Source of the DNA: Acidisoma sp. L85
Lineage (GTDB): Bacteria > Pseudomonadota > Alphaproteobacteria > Acetobacterales > Acetobacteraceae
Assembly: GCF_009765865.1 (NCBI RefSeq)
Contig: NZ_LMUQ01000037.1
Span: 31,759 to 74,602 of the forward strand
DNA length: 42,844 bases
Direction: 5' to 3'
The position numbers and the translations under genes were made by a program. The notes under the pieces are model-generated. The model did not search any database. It worked only from the letters and a program-made list of their open reading frames with translations, and was not told where the DNA came from. This document shows positions 1 to 8,415 of the stretch, piece by piece; position 1 is the first letter of the stretch, and every line of letters begins with the position of its first letter.

Positions 1-312
1 GTGCAGCCAGGAGCGCGGCAGATACAGCATGCTATAGGCGAAGCCGCTGCCATTGCCGGCCTGCCCGTCATGAGCCTCCTGCGGCTCGATCAGGATGACA
101 CGGCCGGCGGTGCTGCGGCGACGGCTGCCACGGCAGAAAAAATCCTGCTGTCCGCATTCGGTGACGCCGACGAGCCAATCGTCGTGGCGATGCAAGTCGC
201 AGGCGTGGCCGGAGAAGCACGCCCGGATTGCCTCGATTCCGCTCGCGCCATCGCGGACGAGCTGCATGTGGTCGGGCGGCGCCGCAACCGCTTTGGGCGG
301 CACGCGCGTCAT
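1..312 (-). CDS. AraC-family transcriptional regulator, N-terminal part (cut by window edge)
   Basis: Reading the minus strand leftward from an ATG at 312 gives 104 codons that stay open to base 1, so the C-terminal DNA-binding part lies outside the window. The visible part resembles the cupin-like sensor domain of AraC regulators: an HRHDDWLVGV stretch, then a Cys/Gly-rich turn, then AGRVILIEPQEAHDGQ and a GFAYSMLYLP strand. The spacing and the PxExHDG motif are typical of the family's ligand-binding domain. An in-frame GTG at 330 follows a GAGG by only 2 nt and is an alternative start. The HTH helices that would prove the family are not visible. The ligand and targets cannot be told. A plus-strand reading frame over the same DNA (1-576) is a shadow. 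Confidence 0.75.
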   Translation of the reverse strand, partial: MTRVPPKAVAAPPDHMQLVRDGASGIEAIRACFSGHACDLHRHDDWLVGVTECGQQDFFCRGSRRRSTAGRVILIEPQEAHDGQAGNGSGFAYSMLYLPRSWLH

Positions 313-330
313 GCGAATGGATGTCGTCAC

Positions 331-974
331 TACCTCGTCAGGATAGCAGACTCCTGCTCATGCGTTGATCCTTTGGCGTGCGAGGATCCGCAAGCGGATT
401 CAGCGGCCGAGCTAACTGCAAAGCAGGTTAACGCGGTTCTGATGGACTATGTTCCGGCATGCCCCCGCTGTCGGTCCCTGATGCGAGCGGTACGAAGGCG
501 CGATCTTGGCGCGCGAGCTTCCCTGGCCGGGGCAGTTGCAGCGTCTAAATCAGGATGTTGGCAGCTTGAATATTAGAGTACGGCAAATCCTTCAGCCTGA
601 ATCTTCGCACGAAAACCGTCACAAATATCAGGCTCATAGCTTGCGGCTACGCCCACCATTAAGCTGATAGAGTTCGCAAAAAGAGTGGGACCAAGTTGAC
701 TCAGGATTGAGCGGGTATGGCGGCATACTGTTGACGAGGGCTTTCGTGTTGACGGCGGCTGCCCCATTTCTCCAACGTGTCTTCACGAACGTCGGTTTAC
801 TCATTCAAAGCTCCAACATATTGACACATTGGAGAGAAGAACCGCGAGCTATCACGCATACACCTCTCGTCGCACCGCATAGGCAACGATATAGGCGCGC
901 CCCGTGCTTCACCCTCTTTGCGATGCCATCGTGAGCGCAGGAAACCTCTTGAGGTAGAATCACCAGCACTGCCC
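331..974. other. Sparse region, no gene recognised
   Basis: About 640 bases lie between the AraC-type gene and the first small leftward gene. The base composition is visibly less GC-rich around 560-870 than in neighbouring genes. A 64-codon minus-strand frame at 573-767 and a 75-codon plus-strand frame at 707-934 are open, but neither has a clear ribosome binding site or a recognisable domain. The stretch may hold the AraC gene's upstream control region plus decayed sequence. I see no tRNA, insertion-sequence ends or long repeats here. Confidence 0.4.
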
Positions 975-1247
975 TCATGCCGGCAGCGGCCAGTCCGTGG
1001 CTTGGCCGTCGTCCTCGAGTTCGATTGTCAGGGCGATCCTAAGAGCGTCCCACGCCGCGCGTTTCGCCGCCTCCGCCGAGGCTGCGCTTCCGCCCGAAAT
1101 CGGCGCGATGCGGCTGCCGTCGGCGACATAGAGGCGCCAGTAGCTGCCACCGAATTCGGCGCGCTCCACCTTAACGAGAGCCGTTGCGCCATTTTGCAGC
1201 GGCGCCTCGCATAACTCCGCGCGACGCCAATCCGGGAACACGGCCAT
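975..1247 (-). CDS. Small hypothetical protein, 90 aa
   Basis: The start is set at the ATG at 1247 because GGAGG sits 5 nt upstream on the minus strand. An in-frame ATG five codons earlier (1262) lacks such a site. The protein has an N-terminal segment rich in aromatic and acidic residues, a probable beta hairpin (SYWRLYVADGSRIAP) and an Ala-rich helix (AEAAKRAAWDALRIAL). That alternation resembles small single-domain proteins of the DUF2188 kind, but I cannot assign it. It leads a run of three small leftward genes that ends before the divergent hsp20-lon pair, so a stress role is possible but only inferred from context. No signal peptide or membrane segment is visible. Confidence 0.6.
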   Translation of the reverse strand: MAVFPDWRRAELCEAPLQNGATALVKVERAEFGGSYWRLYVADGSRIAPISGGSAASAEAAKRAAWDALRIALTIELEDDGQATDWPLPA

Positions 1248-1399
1248 CACAGCCTCCAGCATGACGCGTTACGGGAGTGGAAACGCCGCAGCAGCCCACG
1301 GCCTCCCCGCCGCAATCAATATACGAGGGCCGATCTTTCCGAGATACGAATGAAATGCTGCTTGTCGCTTAGCAGCGCGAAATCGCTTGCCGCCGGGAT

Positions 1400-1639
1400 C
1401 TAACCGATGACGTCGGCGTCCGGCCGGTCATCGCCCGCTGAGATCTCCTCATGCCATTTGCCAGCTTCGTCCTGGAATTCGATATGCGTCGTGTTTCCTG
1501 GGATATGCTGCTCGATCGCCACGCGTTTGGCCGCGGCCAAGGCGGCCTGCCGGCTGGCAAACGGCTCCGAGAAGACATCGCCCAGCTTGTAAGCCCAGCC
1601 GCCATCATGCTCGACGACGCGATAATGTATTTTGGCCAT
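1400..1639 (-). CDS. Small DUF2188-like protein, 79 aa
   Basis: The start at 1639 (MAKIHYRVVEHDGG) is preceded by GGAAG at a good distance; upstream in-frame codons are low-complexity and overlap the next gene. The fold pattern is an N-terminal strand (IHYRVVEHDGGWAYKLGD), a helix rich in Ala and Lys (SRQAALAAAKRVAIEQHI), then a strand and an acidic tail (THIEFQDEAGKWHEE). This is the layout of DUF2188, a small domain of unknown function whose members pair a GGWxxK strand with an alanine-rich helix. The call is by eye. It is the second of three small leftward genes and shares its direction with the acidic protein at 1722-1919, about 80 bases upstream. Confidence 0.65.
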   Translation of the reverse strand: MAKIHYRVVEHDGGWAYKLGDVFSEPFASRQAALAAAKRVAIEQHIPGNTTHIEFQDEAGKWHEEISAGDDRPDADVIG

Positions 1640-1721
1640 GCCGCTTCCTTCGCTGCCGTCGGTTGATGTCTCAGACGACCGTATCATCCTTTGGGAACCG
1701 GCGCTTGTGGCGCGCCCCCGA

Positions 1722-1919
1722 TCAAGGCTTGGGCTTCGGCGGGACCGGAGGAACATGGCCGGTGGCGATCGGGTCGCTCGCGGGAAAGGATTCTTCCAGG
1801 GCTTCCTCGAGGAAGCTTTCCTGCTCCTGCCACTGCTTCTCGGCGGCGGCCGCGTCCCGGTCCTTCTTCGGAGCAGGGGCGGCTGGGGGGTTCTTGTCGG
1901 ACGGAGTATCGACGGTCAT
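1722..1919 (-). CDS. Small acidic conserved hypothetical protein, 65 aa (ESFPASDP motif)
   Basis: ATG at 1919 is preceded by GAGGAAAGC, a good ribosome binding site. The N-terminal half is Pro/Ala/Lys-rich and probably disordered. The C-terminal half has an acidic helix followed by EEALEESFPASDPIATG. I recognise the 'ALEESFPASDP' block as recurring in small alphaproteobacterial proteins of unknown function. The protein ends in a Pro/Lys tail. It is transcribed divergently from hsp20-lon across 134 bases, so the two may share a control region. No catalytic residues are evident. Confidence 0.7.
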   Translation of the reverse strand: MTVDTPSDKNPPAAPAPKKDRDAAAAEKQWQEQESFLEEALEESFPASDPIATGHVPPVPPKPKP

Positions 1920-2053
1920 GCTTTCCTCACTGTTGGCGGGGTGCGGAGCGGGTCATCTCGTGTCTAGATGTCACCCGGAACCCGCCTCGCACAAACCAAG
2001 AATAGGGCCGCAAGCCATGTGTCGCTATCGCCGGGGATCAGAAGGAGGCAGCC

Positions 2054-2443
2054 ATGCCGCGCTCCGCTAGAGACGTCATGTGGTCGGAGGCCCTGGCGAT
2101 GCTGGCGCGGACCGATCGCTTGCACCGCGACGCCTTCCGGCCGACCGCGAGCGGCTGGGAACCTCCGGTCGATGTGTTGGAGACCGAGGCAGGGCTGCTC
2201 GTCGTCGTGGCACTACCCGGCGTCAAGGCTGACGATATCGAGGTCGTCATCGGCAGCGGCGAGGTGCTGGTGCGCGGAACCCGGCGCTGGCCGACGCTGC
2301 AGCGCCCGGCCCGCGTTCACCGCATCGAGCTGCCTCATGGCCGATTCGAACGGCGATTGCCGCTGCCGCCGGGGACATTCCAGCTCTCCGGCCAGGACCT
2401 TACGGATGGCTGCCTGCTTCTGACCCTGCGAAGGCTCGATTGA
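2054..2443 (+). CDS. Hsp20/alpha-crystallin family small heat-shock protein
   Basis: This 129-residue protein starts at ATG 2054 behind a strong AGAAGGAGG site. It is an ATP-independent chaperone of the cytoplasm that binds unfolding proteins. The alpha-crystallin core is visible: PPVDVLETEAGLLVVVALPG (about residues 37-56), the VKADDIEVVIGSGEVLVRG strand pair, then HRIELPHGRFERRLPLP. Consensus members have the same VDVxExxxxxxVxxxLPG opening and a G-x-FxRxxxLP block. The C-terminal I-x-I/V oligomerisation motif is not obvious; the chain ends LLLTLRRLD. Its stop codon overlaps the ATG of lon (TGATG), so the two are probably translationally coupled and act together on damaged protein. I looked for a sigma-32-like promoter at 1920-2053 and found none clear. 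Confidence 0.9.
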   Translation: MPRSARDVMWSEALAMLARTDRLHRDAFRPTASGWEPPVDVLETEAGLLVVVALPGVKADDIEVVIGSGEVLVRGTRRWPTLQRPARVHRIELPHGRFERRLPLPPGTFQLSGQDLTDGCLLLTLRRLD

Positions 2444-4818
2444 TGGATTCGACCAGCGACGCCCCCGACGAGACGATCGTCCCCGCCGATACGCTGATCC
2501 TGGTGCCGATCACGGATACGGTTCTGCTGCCCGGCATGGTGATGCCCCTCGCGATCGGCCGCCCCACCGCGGCGGCCGCCCTGCAGGAAGCCGCGCGCAC
2601 GGAGCAGCATCTCGCTGTCGTGCTTCAGCGCGAACCTTTCGCCGAGAATCCCAAGCTGGACGAGTTGCAATCCGTCGGCACGGAGGCCCGCCTGCTGCGC
2701 TATTTCACCGGGCGCGACGGATCGCATAACGCCATCGTGCAGGGTATCGGGCGGGTCCGCCTGCAAGCGGTGCTCAGCAATGCCACGCCGCAGCCGGTAG
2801 TGGCCGTCAGCCGTATCGACGAACCGACTGAGCGGAGTCCGGAGATCGATGCGCGATTCCATCAGCTACGCGAACGGGCCCTGGAGATACTGGGGCTGAT
2901 CGAACAGGCGCCGCCCGAACTCGCGGCTACCGTGCGTTCGATCGAGCAGCCCGGCGCGCTCGCCGATTTCGTGACCGGCCTGCTGGATATGACTCCGGCC
3001 GAGAAGCAGGAGCTCCTCGAAACTGTCGAGCTGCTACCGCGCCTGGACCTTGTGATCACGCGGCTCGCCTATCGCCATGAGGTGCTCAAGCTCTCGCATG
3101 ACATCGGGCAGCAAACCCGCACGGCGATGGAGGGGCGGCAGCGCGAATTCCTGCTGCGCGAGCAGCTCAAGGCGATCCAGAAGGAGCTCGGCGAATCCGA
3201 TGACATCGCGCCCGAGCTTGAGGAGCTGAAGCGGAAACTAGACCAGATCGAGATGCCGGCAGATGTCGCGACCCAGGCGAAGCGGGAGCTACGGCGCCTC
3301 GAGAAGATGCCGGAAGGTGCCGCGGAAGCCGGGATGGTGCGGTCCTATCTGGAATGGCTGACGGAGCTGCCCTGGAGCATCGAGGCCGAGGCGCCGATCG
3401 ACATCGCCGAGGCGCGGCGCGTGCTCGACGAGGACCATTTCGATCTGGAGAAGATCAAGCGGCGAATCCTCGAATTCCTGGCAGTGCGCAAGCTGAACCC
3501 GAACGGCAAGGGACCGCTGCTGTGCTTCGTGGGGCCACCGGGCGTGGGAAAGACCTCCCTCGGGCAGTCAATCGCCCGGGCGGTCGGGCGCAAGTTCATC
3601 CGGGTGAGCCTCGGCGGCGTGCATGACGAGGCGGAGATCCGGGGACACCGGCGCACTTATGTCGGTGCGATGCCCGGCAATATCATCCAGGCGATCCGCC
3701 GCGCGGGCGAGCGCAACTGCGTCGTGATGCTGGATGAAATCGACAAGCTAGGCGCGGGCGGTTTTCAGGGCGACCCGGCCTCCGCTTTGCTCGAAGTACT
3801 GGACCCCGAGCAGAACGGCACCTTTCGGGATGCGTATCTCGGCGTGCCCTTCGATCTAAGCCGGGTGCTGTTCATCGCGACCGCCAATGTGCTGGACACG
3901 ATCCCCGGCCCGCTGCGCGACCGCATGGAGGTGGTGCGGCTCTCCGGCTATACCGCCGAGGAGAAGGTGGCCATCGCGCGCGGCCATCTGATCCCTCGGC
4001 AGCTCAAGCAAAACGGACTCTCGGAGAGCAAGGTCGGGCTGGACGATGCGGCCCTCAACCTCATCATCGACGGCTATACGCGGGAAGCCGGGGTGCGCAA
4101 CCTGGAGCGCGAGATCGGCGCGGTCTTCCGCAACGTCGCGGTTCGGGTGGCCGAGGGCAGCGAGGCGCATGTGCTGATCGATACGGACGAGGTCTCCGGC
4201 ATTCTCGGAGCGCGTCACTTCGACGCGGATGTGGCGCAGCATGCGTCCATCCCAGGCGTCGCCACGGGCCTGGCCTGGACCCCGGTCGGCGGCGATATCC
4301 TGTTCATCGAGGCGAGCCGCAATGCCGGCGGCGGCAGGCTGATCCTGACGGGGCAGCTTGGCGACGTGATGAAGGAGAGCGCTCAGGCTGCGCTTAGCCT
4401 GCTCCGGGCGCGGGCGCCGAGCATGGGAATCGATTCCGATCTCTTCACCAGCAACGACGTGCACGTCCATGTGCCTGCCGGGGCGACGCCGAAGGATGGA
4501 CCATCGGCGGGCGTCGCGATGTTCGTGTCGCTCTCCTCGCTGATGACGGGCCGCCCAGTGCCGCCGACGATCGCGATGACGGGCGAGATCAGCCTGCGTG
4601 GCCTGGTGCTGCCGGTCGGCGGCATCCGCGAGAAGGTCATCGCGGCGGCGCGGGCCGGGATCGAAACCGTGATGCTGCCGGCCCGCAACCGGCGCGACTA
4701 CGACGACATTCCGGTCAGTGCGCGCGAGCGGCTGCGATTCATCTGGCTGGAAACAGTGGATGACGCCGTGGCGGCGACGATCGGGGCGGCGTCGTTGCCG
4801 CTGGCGGTGCCGGTCTGA
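2443..4818 (+). CDS. lon: ATP-dependent Lon protease
   Basis: The 791-residue protein starts at ATG 2443, overlapping the hsp20 stop by one base; a TTG at 2440 is a less likely start. Lon unfolds and degrades damaged and regulatory proteins in the cytoplasm. Order of domains: N-terminal substrate-binding domain (VPITDTVLLPGMVMPL onward), coiled-coil linker, AAA+ module with Walker A GPPGVGKT (364-371) and Walker B VVMLDEIDKLG, then the Lon-type serine/lysine peptidase. The catalytic dyad is Ser688 in PKDGPSAGVAM and Lys731 in REKVIAA, 43 residues apart as in E. coli Lon. Length matches the family (about 780-810). Pairing with Hsp20 suggests this could be a stress-linked Lon paralogue and not the only copy, but that needs the rest of the genome. 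Confidence 0.97.
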   Translation: MDSTSDAPDETIVPADTLILVPITDTVLLPGMVMPLAIGRPTAAAALQEAARTEQHLAVVLQREPFAENPKLDELQSVGTEARLLRYFTGRDGSHNAIVQGIGRVRLQAVLSNATPQPVVAVSRIDEPTERSPEIDARFHQLRERALEILGLIEQAPPELAATVRSIEQPGALADFVTGLLDMTPAEKQELLETVELLPRLDLVITRLAYRHEVLKLSHDIGQQTRTAMEGRQREFLLREQLKAIQKELGESDDIAPELEELKRKLDQIEMPADVATQAKRELRRLEKMPEGAAEAGMVRSYLEWLTELPWSIEAEAPIDIAEARRVLDEDHFDLEKIKRRILEFLAVRKLNPNGKGPLLCFVGPPGVGKTSLGQSIARAVGRKFIRVSLGGVHDEAEIRGHRRTYVGAMPGNIIQAIRRAGERNCVVMLDEIDKLGAGGFQGDPASALLEVLDPEQNGTFRDAYLGVPFDLSRVLFIATANVLDTIPGPLRDRMEVVRLSGYTAEEKVAIARGHLIPRQLKQNGLSESKVGLDDAALNLIIDGYTREAGVRNLEREIGAVFRNVAVRVAEGSEAHVLIDTDEVSGILGARHFDADVAQHASIPGVATGLAWTPVGGDILFIEASRNAGGGRLILTGQLGDVMKESAQAALSLLRARAPSMGIDSDLFTSNDVHVHVPAGATPKDGPSAGVAMFVSLSSLMTGRPVPPTIAMTGEISLRGLVLPVGGIREKVIAAARAGIETVMLPARNRRDYDDIPVSARERLRFIWLETVDDAVAATIGAASLPLAVPV

Positions 4819-5129
4819 CGTAGATGCTCGGCGAAGTCGGCGGCTCAAAGCCTTCTCGCGGGCTGAAGGCAAGCGGTGACTCGGTCCCTAGAGCGCGATG
4901 TCGTTGATCTGAACCCTGCCCATTCCACCACGTCATGCTCGGCGAAGGCCGAGCATCCACGCCTTCGCTTGCGTGACTAAGGCAAGGCGTGGATGGCACG
5001 CCTTCGCGTGCCATGACGAGTCTTTTGGTCGCAGATCGATGTTAGATCAGGTGTGACAACGTCATCCTCGGCAAAGAACGCCTCGACTGGGGCGGAGGAT
5101 GGCGAGAGCAATTTCGTTTCGGGAAACAC
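4819..5129. other. Intergenic region between convergent lon and lpxL-like genes
   Basis: This 311-base gap separates two genes whose 3' ends face each other. It holds one 88-bp copy of the palindromic element (4931-5018). Downstream, near 5070-5104, GTCATCCTCGG ... GGAGGATGGCG looks like a decayed half of the same type of element. No promoter or small gene is apparent. The strong inverted repeat could end transcription from both sides, although it lacks a T-run. Confidence 0.6.
4931..5018 (-). repeat. Interspersed palindromic element, copy 1 (88 bp)
   Basis: It begins CGTCATG and ends CATGACG. Inside are two short hairpins, ATGCTCGGCgaaGGCCGAGCAT and ATGGCACGCcttcGCGTGCCAT when read on the appropriate strands, and an outer pair ATCCACGCCTT/AAGGCGTGGAT. 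The fold potential is therefore three stems. Copies 2 (17333-17420) and 3 (32382-32467) are in the opposite orientation to this one. All three lie between genes. Confidence 0.85.
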
Positions 5130-6026
5130 TTAGATCGAACTGACCCTGGCATCCCTCGGCCAACGGCGGTGCAGCCATAGCCAGCTCTCCGGCCTCTGGC
5201 GCACCCAGCGCTCCAGCGTCAGGTTGACGGCGCGGGTTAGCGCCAGAATGTCGGCGGCGCGGTCGCCACTGTCGGGCAGGGTCATCGGCGGCTCGACGAT
5301 CAGCCGCAGCCGCGCCGGGCCCAGCCGCTGGATATAGCCGGGCACCACCGGACAGCGAAACCGCAGCGCGAGCGAGGCGAGTGCCGGCGCCGTCATCGCC
5401 GGGCGGCCGAAGAAATCCACCGGAATGCCATCGTTGAGCTTCTGGTCGATGAGGATGCCAAGGAAGCCGCCGCGTGCCAGGTGGAACGCGGCACTCCGCG
5501 CGCCATCGGCGCCTTTAGGAAACACCGGAACCGGCACGCCCATGGCGCGGGCCCGCATATCAACGAGAAGCTTCGCCGTCTGCTGGTTGTTCGGCGGGCG
5601 GTAGAAGCTCGCCATCGGGATGCCATGGGCGGCGACAATGCGCGGCAGCATCTCCCAGTTGCCGATATGGCCGGAAAACAGAATCGCCGGGCCGCCGCCC
5701 TCGGCGAGAACGCGCAGGTGTTCCGCGCCCTCGATCTCCCAGCCTGGGCCGGACAGCGTCCGTTCGAGTTTCGGCAGATGGGGCATTTCGGCAGCGGTGC
5801 GTCCGAGATTTTCCCAGACGCCCCGCACCACGGACTCGCGTTCCGCACCAAGTTCGGGGAGCGCCATCTCGAGATTGCGTCGGGCCACACGCGAGGGGGG
5901 GAGGAGCGGGCCGAGGCCGCGGAAGAGTTTGCCGCCGGCGTTAGAGGCCACGTCGGGGGGCAGGCTGCCTGCCAGGCCGAGAAGCCCACGCAGACCCGAA
6001 TACTCCAAATGATGTGCAATGCTCAT
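5130..6026 (-). CDS. Lysophospholipid/lipid A acyltransferase, LpxL (HtrB) family
   Basis: The 298-residue protein belongs to the LpxL/LpxM family, which transfers a fatty acyl chain from acyl-ACP to a lipid A precursor at the inner membrane. The family signature HX4E is His120-Glu125 in FSGHIGNWEM. Later conserved blocks include FPKGADGARSAAFHLARGG, ILIDQKLNDGIPVDFFGRPA and a C-terminal WVRQRPESWLWLHRRW, which matches the family's 'PExWxWxHxRW' end. Length is normal (about 290-310). The start ATG at 6026 lacks an obvious ribosome binding site but fits the family. Which secondary acylation it performs cannot be told. It lies downstream of, and in the same direction as, the PhzF-like gene, 110 bases away. 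Confidence 0.9.
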   Translation of the reverse strand: MSIAHHLEYSGLRGLLGLAGSLPPDVASNAGGKLFRGLGPLLPPSRVARRNLEMALPELGAERESVVRGVWENLGRTAAEMPHLPKLERTLSGPGWEIEGAEHLRVLAEGGGPAILFSGHIGNWEMLPRIVAAHGIPMASFYRPPNNQQTAKLLVDMRARAMGVPVPVFPKGADGARSAAFHLARGGFLGILIDQKLNDGIPVDFFGRPAMTAPALASLALRFRCPVVPGYIQRLGPARLRLIVEPPMTLPDSGDRAADILALTRAVNLTLERWVRQRPESWLWLHRRWPRDARVSSI

Positions 6027-6135
6027 TCGTCGTTAGGTAAGTGGCTAACCGTGGAATTTTCAATAACCCAGCGGGCATCACGACCTCTACAAATCAAGAA
6101 GTGATGGCTGGAGTGCTTCAGCCGCCGCGCTTGAT

Positions 6136-7026
6136 CTAATCCAGCGAGGCCTCGCCGGTCAGAACGGGCACGCATTCGCCACCTACGGTCGCGCGGATGC
6201 CGTCCGCCGTGCGACGGGCCGTCAGGCGGAGCAGGCTTGGCCGGCTGATCTCGACGCCCTGGGTAACCTCATAGCCTGCCTCGGCGTCTTCGGTAACAGA
6301 GAGCAGGAGTGCGGCGAGCGCGGCATTGGCGCTGCCCGTCGCGGGGTCCTCCATGATGCCGCCGAGCGGCGCGAACATGCGCGCACGCAACCGATCCCCG
6401 TCCCTAGCGTAGAGATGCAGGGCAAGGCGGCCCTCAAGAGCTGGGAAATCCGCTACGGCACGGCGGAAACCGGCGAGGTCTGGTGAGGCCCGGGTCAATG
6501 CCTCGGGCGTGACCTGCGCCATGAGGAAGCCGAGGCCGACAGAGGCCATGACCGGCTGATGGGCGTCGGTGATGACCTCGGATGCGGCGATGCCCGCACA
6601 GCCAGCGATCGCCTCGGGCGATAGCGTCGCGCCCAGGGATAGCGGCTGGGGTGCCGCGATTTCGGCGCCAGTCACCTCGCCTGCCCCGTCATACTGGATG
6701 CGCACCTCGACGAGACCCGCAAGTTCCTCGAAGCGCAGTGTGGCCGGACGGTTACCCGCCTGCCGTGCCAGCACGTAGCCGGTGCCGACATTGGGGTGGC
6801 CGGCGAAGGGGAGCTCGTATTGAGGGGTGAAGATGCGGACCCTCGCGGTATTGGCTGGGTTCTGGGGCGGCAGGACGAAGGTGGTTTCGCTGTAGCCGAA
6901 TTCAGTGGCGAGGGACTGCATCTCCGCTGATGACAGACCCTGGGCGGCGGTGAAAACGGCGAGCTGGTTGCCGCCGAAACGGCGGGCGGTGAAGACATCG
7001 ATAGTGACGAAGGGATAGGTCGGCAT
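6136..7026 (-). CDS. PhzF family epimerase/isomerase-like protein
   Basis: Start chosen at ATG 7026 (MPTYPFVTIDVFTARRFGGNQ), with GGAGG 8 nt upstream; a longer frame to 7110 adds a non-homologous leader. This gives 296 residues, the usual length. The family has two similar halves (diaminopimelate-epimerase fold). The catalytic glutamate is Glu47 in FGYSETTF. Other family blocks are RIFTPQYELPFAGHPNVGT and GGIMEDPATGSANAALAALL. PhzF itself isomerises a phenazine precursor, but most homologues have unknown substrates and no phenazine genes are nearby, so only the fold family is claimed. It lies downstream of the desaturase in the same direction (108-base gap). Confidence 0.92.
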   Translation of the reverse strand: MPTYPFVTIDVFTARRFGGNQLAVFTAAQGLSSAEMQSLATEFGYSETTFVLPPQNPANTARVRIFTPQYELPFAGHPNVGTGYVLARQAGNRPATLRFEELAGLVEVRIQYDGAGEVTGAEIAAPQPLSLGATLSPEAIAGCAGIAASEVITDAHQPVMASVGLGFLMAQVTPEALTRASPDLAGFRRAVADFPALEGRLALHLYARDGDRLRARMFAPLGGIMEDPATGSANAALAALLLSVTEDAEAGYEVTQGVEISRPSLLRLTARRTADGIRATVGGECVPVLTGEASLD

Positions 7027-7134
7027 TGCGCCAGCCTCCGCGATTATCGGAGCGGAGACCAGTGAGGTTGAAGCGGGGCGCGCAAGCGGAACCGTCATGG
7101 CGCAACGCACCCTGCGCCATGAGGGAGTAGAAGG

Positions 7135-8220
7135 TTATGCCGCGACCGTGACGGAGTTTGCGTAGACCGGCCTGCCGTCGCCAGGGAGCCGGCGGGAGAT
7201 GAACCAGGTCGGGTCGCGCCGCTGGCGGATGATGGCGGGGACGATCTCGCAATAGGCCGCGAAGAGGCCGCGATAGGGCGCCGGGCATTGGTCCTTGATC
7301 AGGGCGTGAAGTTTCGGCAGCGCGTAGAAGGGCACCATCGGAAACATGTGGTGCTCGATGTGGTAGTTCATGTTCGCGTACAGGAAGGCGAAGACCGGGT
7401 TCAGCAGCACCGTGCGGGTGTTGAGGCGATGGTCGTAAACATCCTCGTCCAGACCCGCATGCTGGGTGAAGTTGAAGACCTGCGATAGCGGGCCGCCATA
7501 AAAGCGCGGCAAGAGGATGAACATGGCCGGCAGAATGCTGTGCGCCGCGATACAGGCCGCGATGGTCGCCACGATGATCGCCAGATAGAGCCGGGACGAC
7601 CAGATGACCTTGCCGCGCTCCATCTCGGGCACGAAATGCTGGCCGTTTTCCGTCAGGCTACCGGTGGCATTCCGCGTGATGCGGGAGATCTGCGTGAGGC
7701 CATCCTTCAGGAAGAAAATGTCGAGAACCGGACCCAGGACATCCGTTGGACGCGGCGCGCCGATCTCGGGGTCGCGCCCGACGATGATGGTATGCGTGTG
7801 GTGGCGGGAATGGCTCCAGCGATAGAAATAGGCCTCCCGCAGCGTCATGAAGGAGCAGAGCTGGAAGAAGGCGGTGTTCAGCCAGCGGGTCTTGAATGGC
7901 GTGCCATGGGAAAGCTCATGCGCGCGGTGGTCGGCGGCCGAGTAGAGGACGCCATAAACCGCGAAAGGCAGCACGCACCACCATGTGCCCCAGGTCAGAA
8001 AGCCGAGAACGCCGGAGACGACCAGAAGCCCGAGCCATAGGCCGAAAATCCGCAGCGGCTCGGCATCTGAGCGCTTGGTGAGTTGTTTCAGCGTTTTCCG
8101 GTCGAGCTTGCAGGAGAACCACTCCTCCTCCACCCGATGCTCGAAAGCCTCGGTGTCCATTTCCGAGGCACCCTCAGCGGTGCCGATGAGCGAGTAATTC
8201 TTCCAATTGGACTTCGCCAT
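7135..8220 (-). CDS. Membrane fatty acid desaturase / hydroxylase family protein
   Basis: Start chosen at ATG 8220 (MAKSNWKNYSLIGTAEG) behind GGGGGAAAC; 361 residues. This is an integral-membrane di-iron enzyme. Three histidine clusters are visible: His98-x-x-His101-x-x-x-His105 (HRAHELSH), His137-x-x-His140-His141 (HSRHHTH) and a C-terminal HIEHH in NMNYHIEHHMFP. Hydrophobic segments lie at about 57-95 and 225-260. The NYHxEHHxFP block is typical of front-end and acyl-lipid desaturases. The substrate (fatty acyl chain, alkane or another lipid) cannot be deduced. It is transcribed divergently from a LacI-type regulator 195 bases away, which suggests local control; the PhzF-like gene may be cotranscribed. 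Confidence 0.88.
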   Translation of the reverse strand: MAKSNWKNYSLIGTAEGASEMDTEAFEHRVEEEWFSCKLDRKTLKQLTKRSDAEPLRIFGLWLGLLVVSGVLGFLTWGTWWCVLPFAVYGVLYSAADHRAHELSHGTPFKTRWLNTAFFQLCSFMTLREAYFYRWSHSRHHTHTIIVGRDPEIGAPRPTDVLGPVLDIFFLKDGLTQISRITRNATGSLTENGQHFVPEMERGKVIWSSRLYLAIIVATIAACIAAHSILPAMFILLPRFYGGPLSQVFNFTQHAGLDEDVYDHRLNTRTVLLNPVFAFLYANMNYHIEHHMFPMVPFYALPKLHALIKDQCPAPYRGLFAAYCEIVPAIIRQRRDPTWFISRRLPGDGRPVYANSVTVAA

Positions 8221-8347
8221 CGTTTCCCCCGTCGCGCGGGCGCTTAACGGCAGTCCGCCCTCATGGCGCTGTTGCCGACTGTCGCCTGCTTGCTGTGATC
8301 CTGGTGTGAAAGCACTATACATCGAGGCCACAACCTTTCAAATATCT

Positions 8348-8361
8348 GAGGTAATTATCTC
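8348..8361. promoter_or_regulatory. Candidate LacI-type operator (near-palindrome)
   Basis: GAGGTAATTATCTC matches its own reverse complement at 12 of 14 positions. It lies in the divergent region between the desaturase (start 8220) and the LacI-type regulator (start 8416), where an autoregulatory operator is expected. It is AT-rich at the centre, unlike the surrounding DNA. Assignment is by position and symmetry only. Confidence 0.35.
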
Positions 8362-8415
8362 TCAGCCCGTCAAAAGCCTTGGGGAATGAATGAAAGAATC
8401 TCTCAGGACTGGGCC

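Noticed and set aside
1-576. 191-codon plus-strand open frame
   Set aside because: Its first 310 bases are the reverse strand of an AraC-like domain, and the remainder has no recognisable protein pattern.
1920-2053. Heat-shock (sigma-32) promoter before hsp20
   Set aside because: No CTTG box with a matching -10 at the right spacing could be found by eye.
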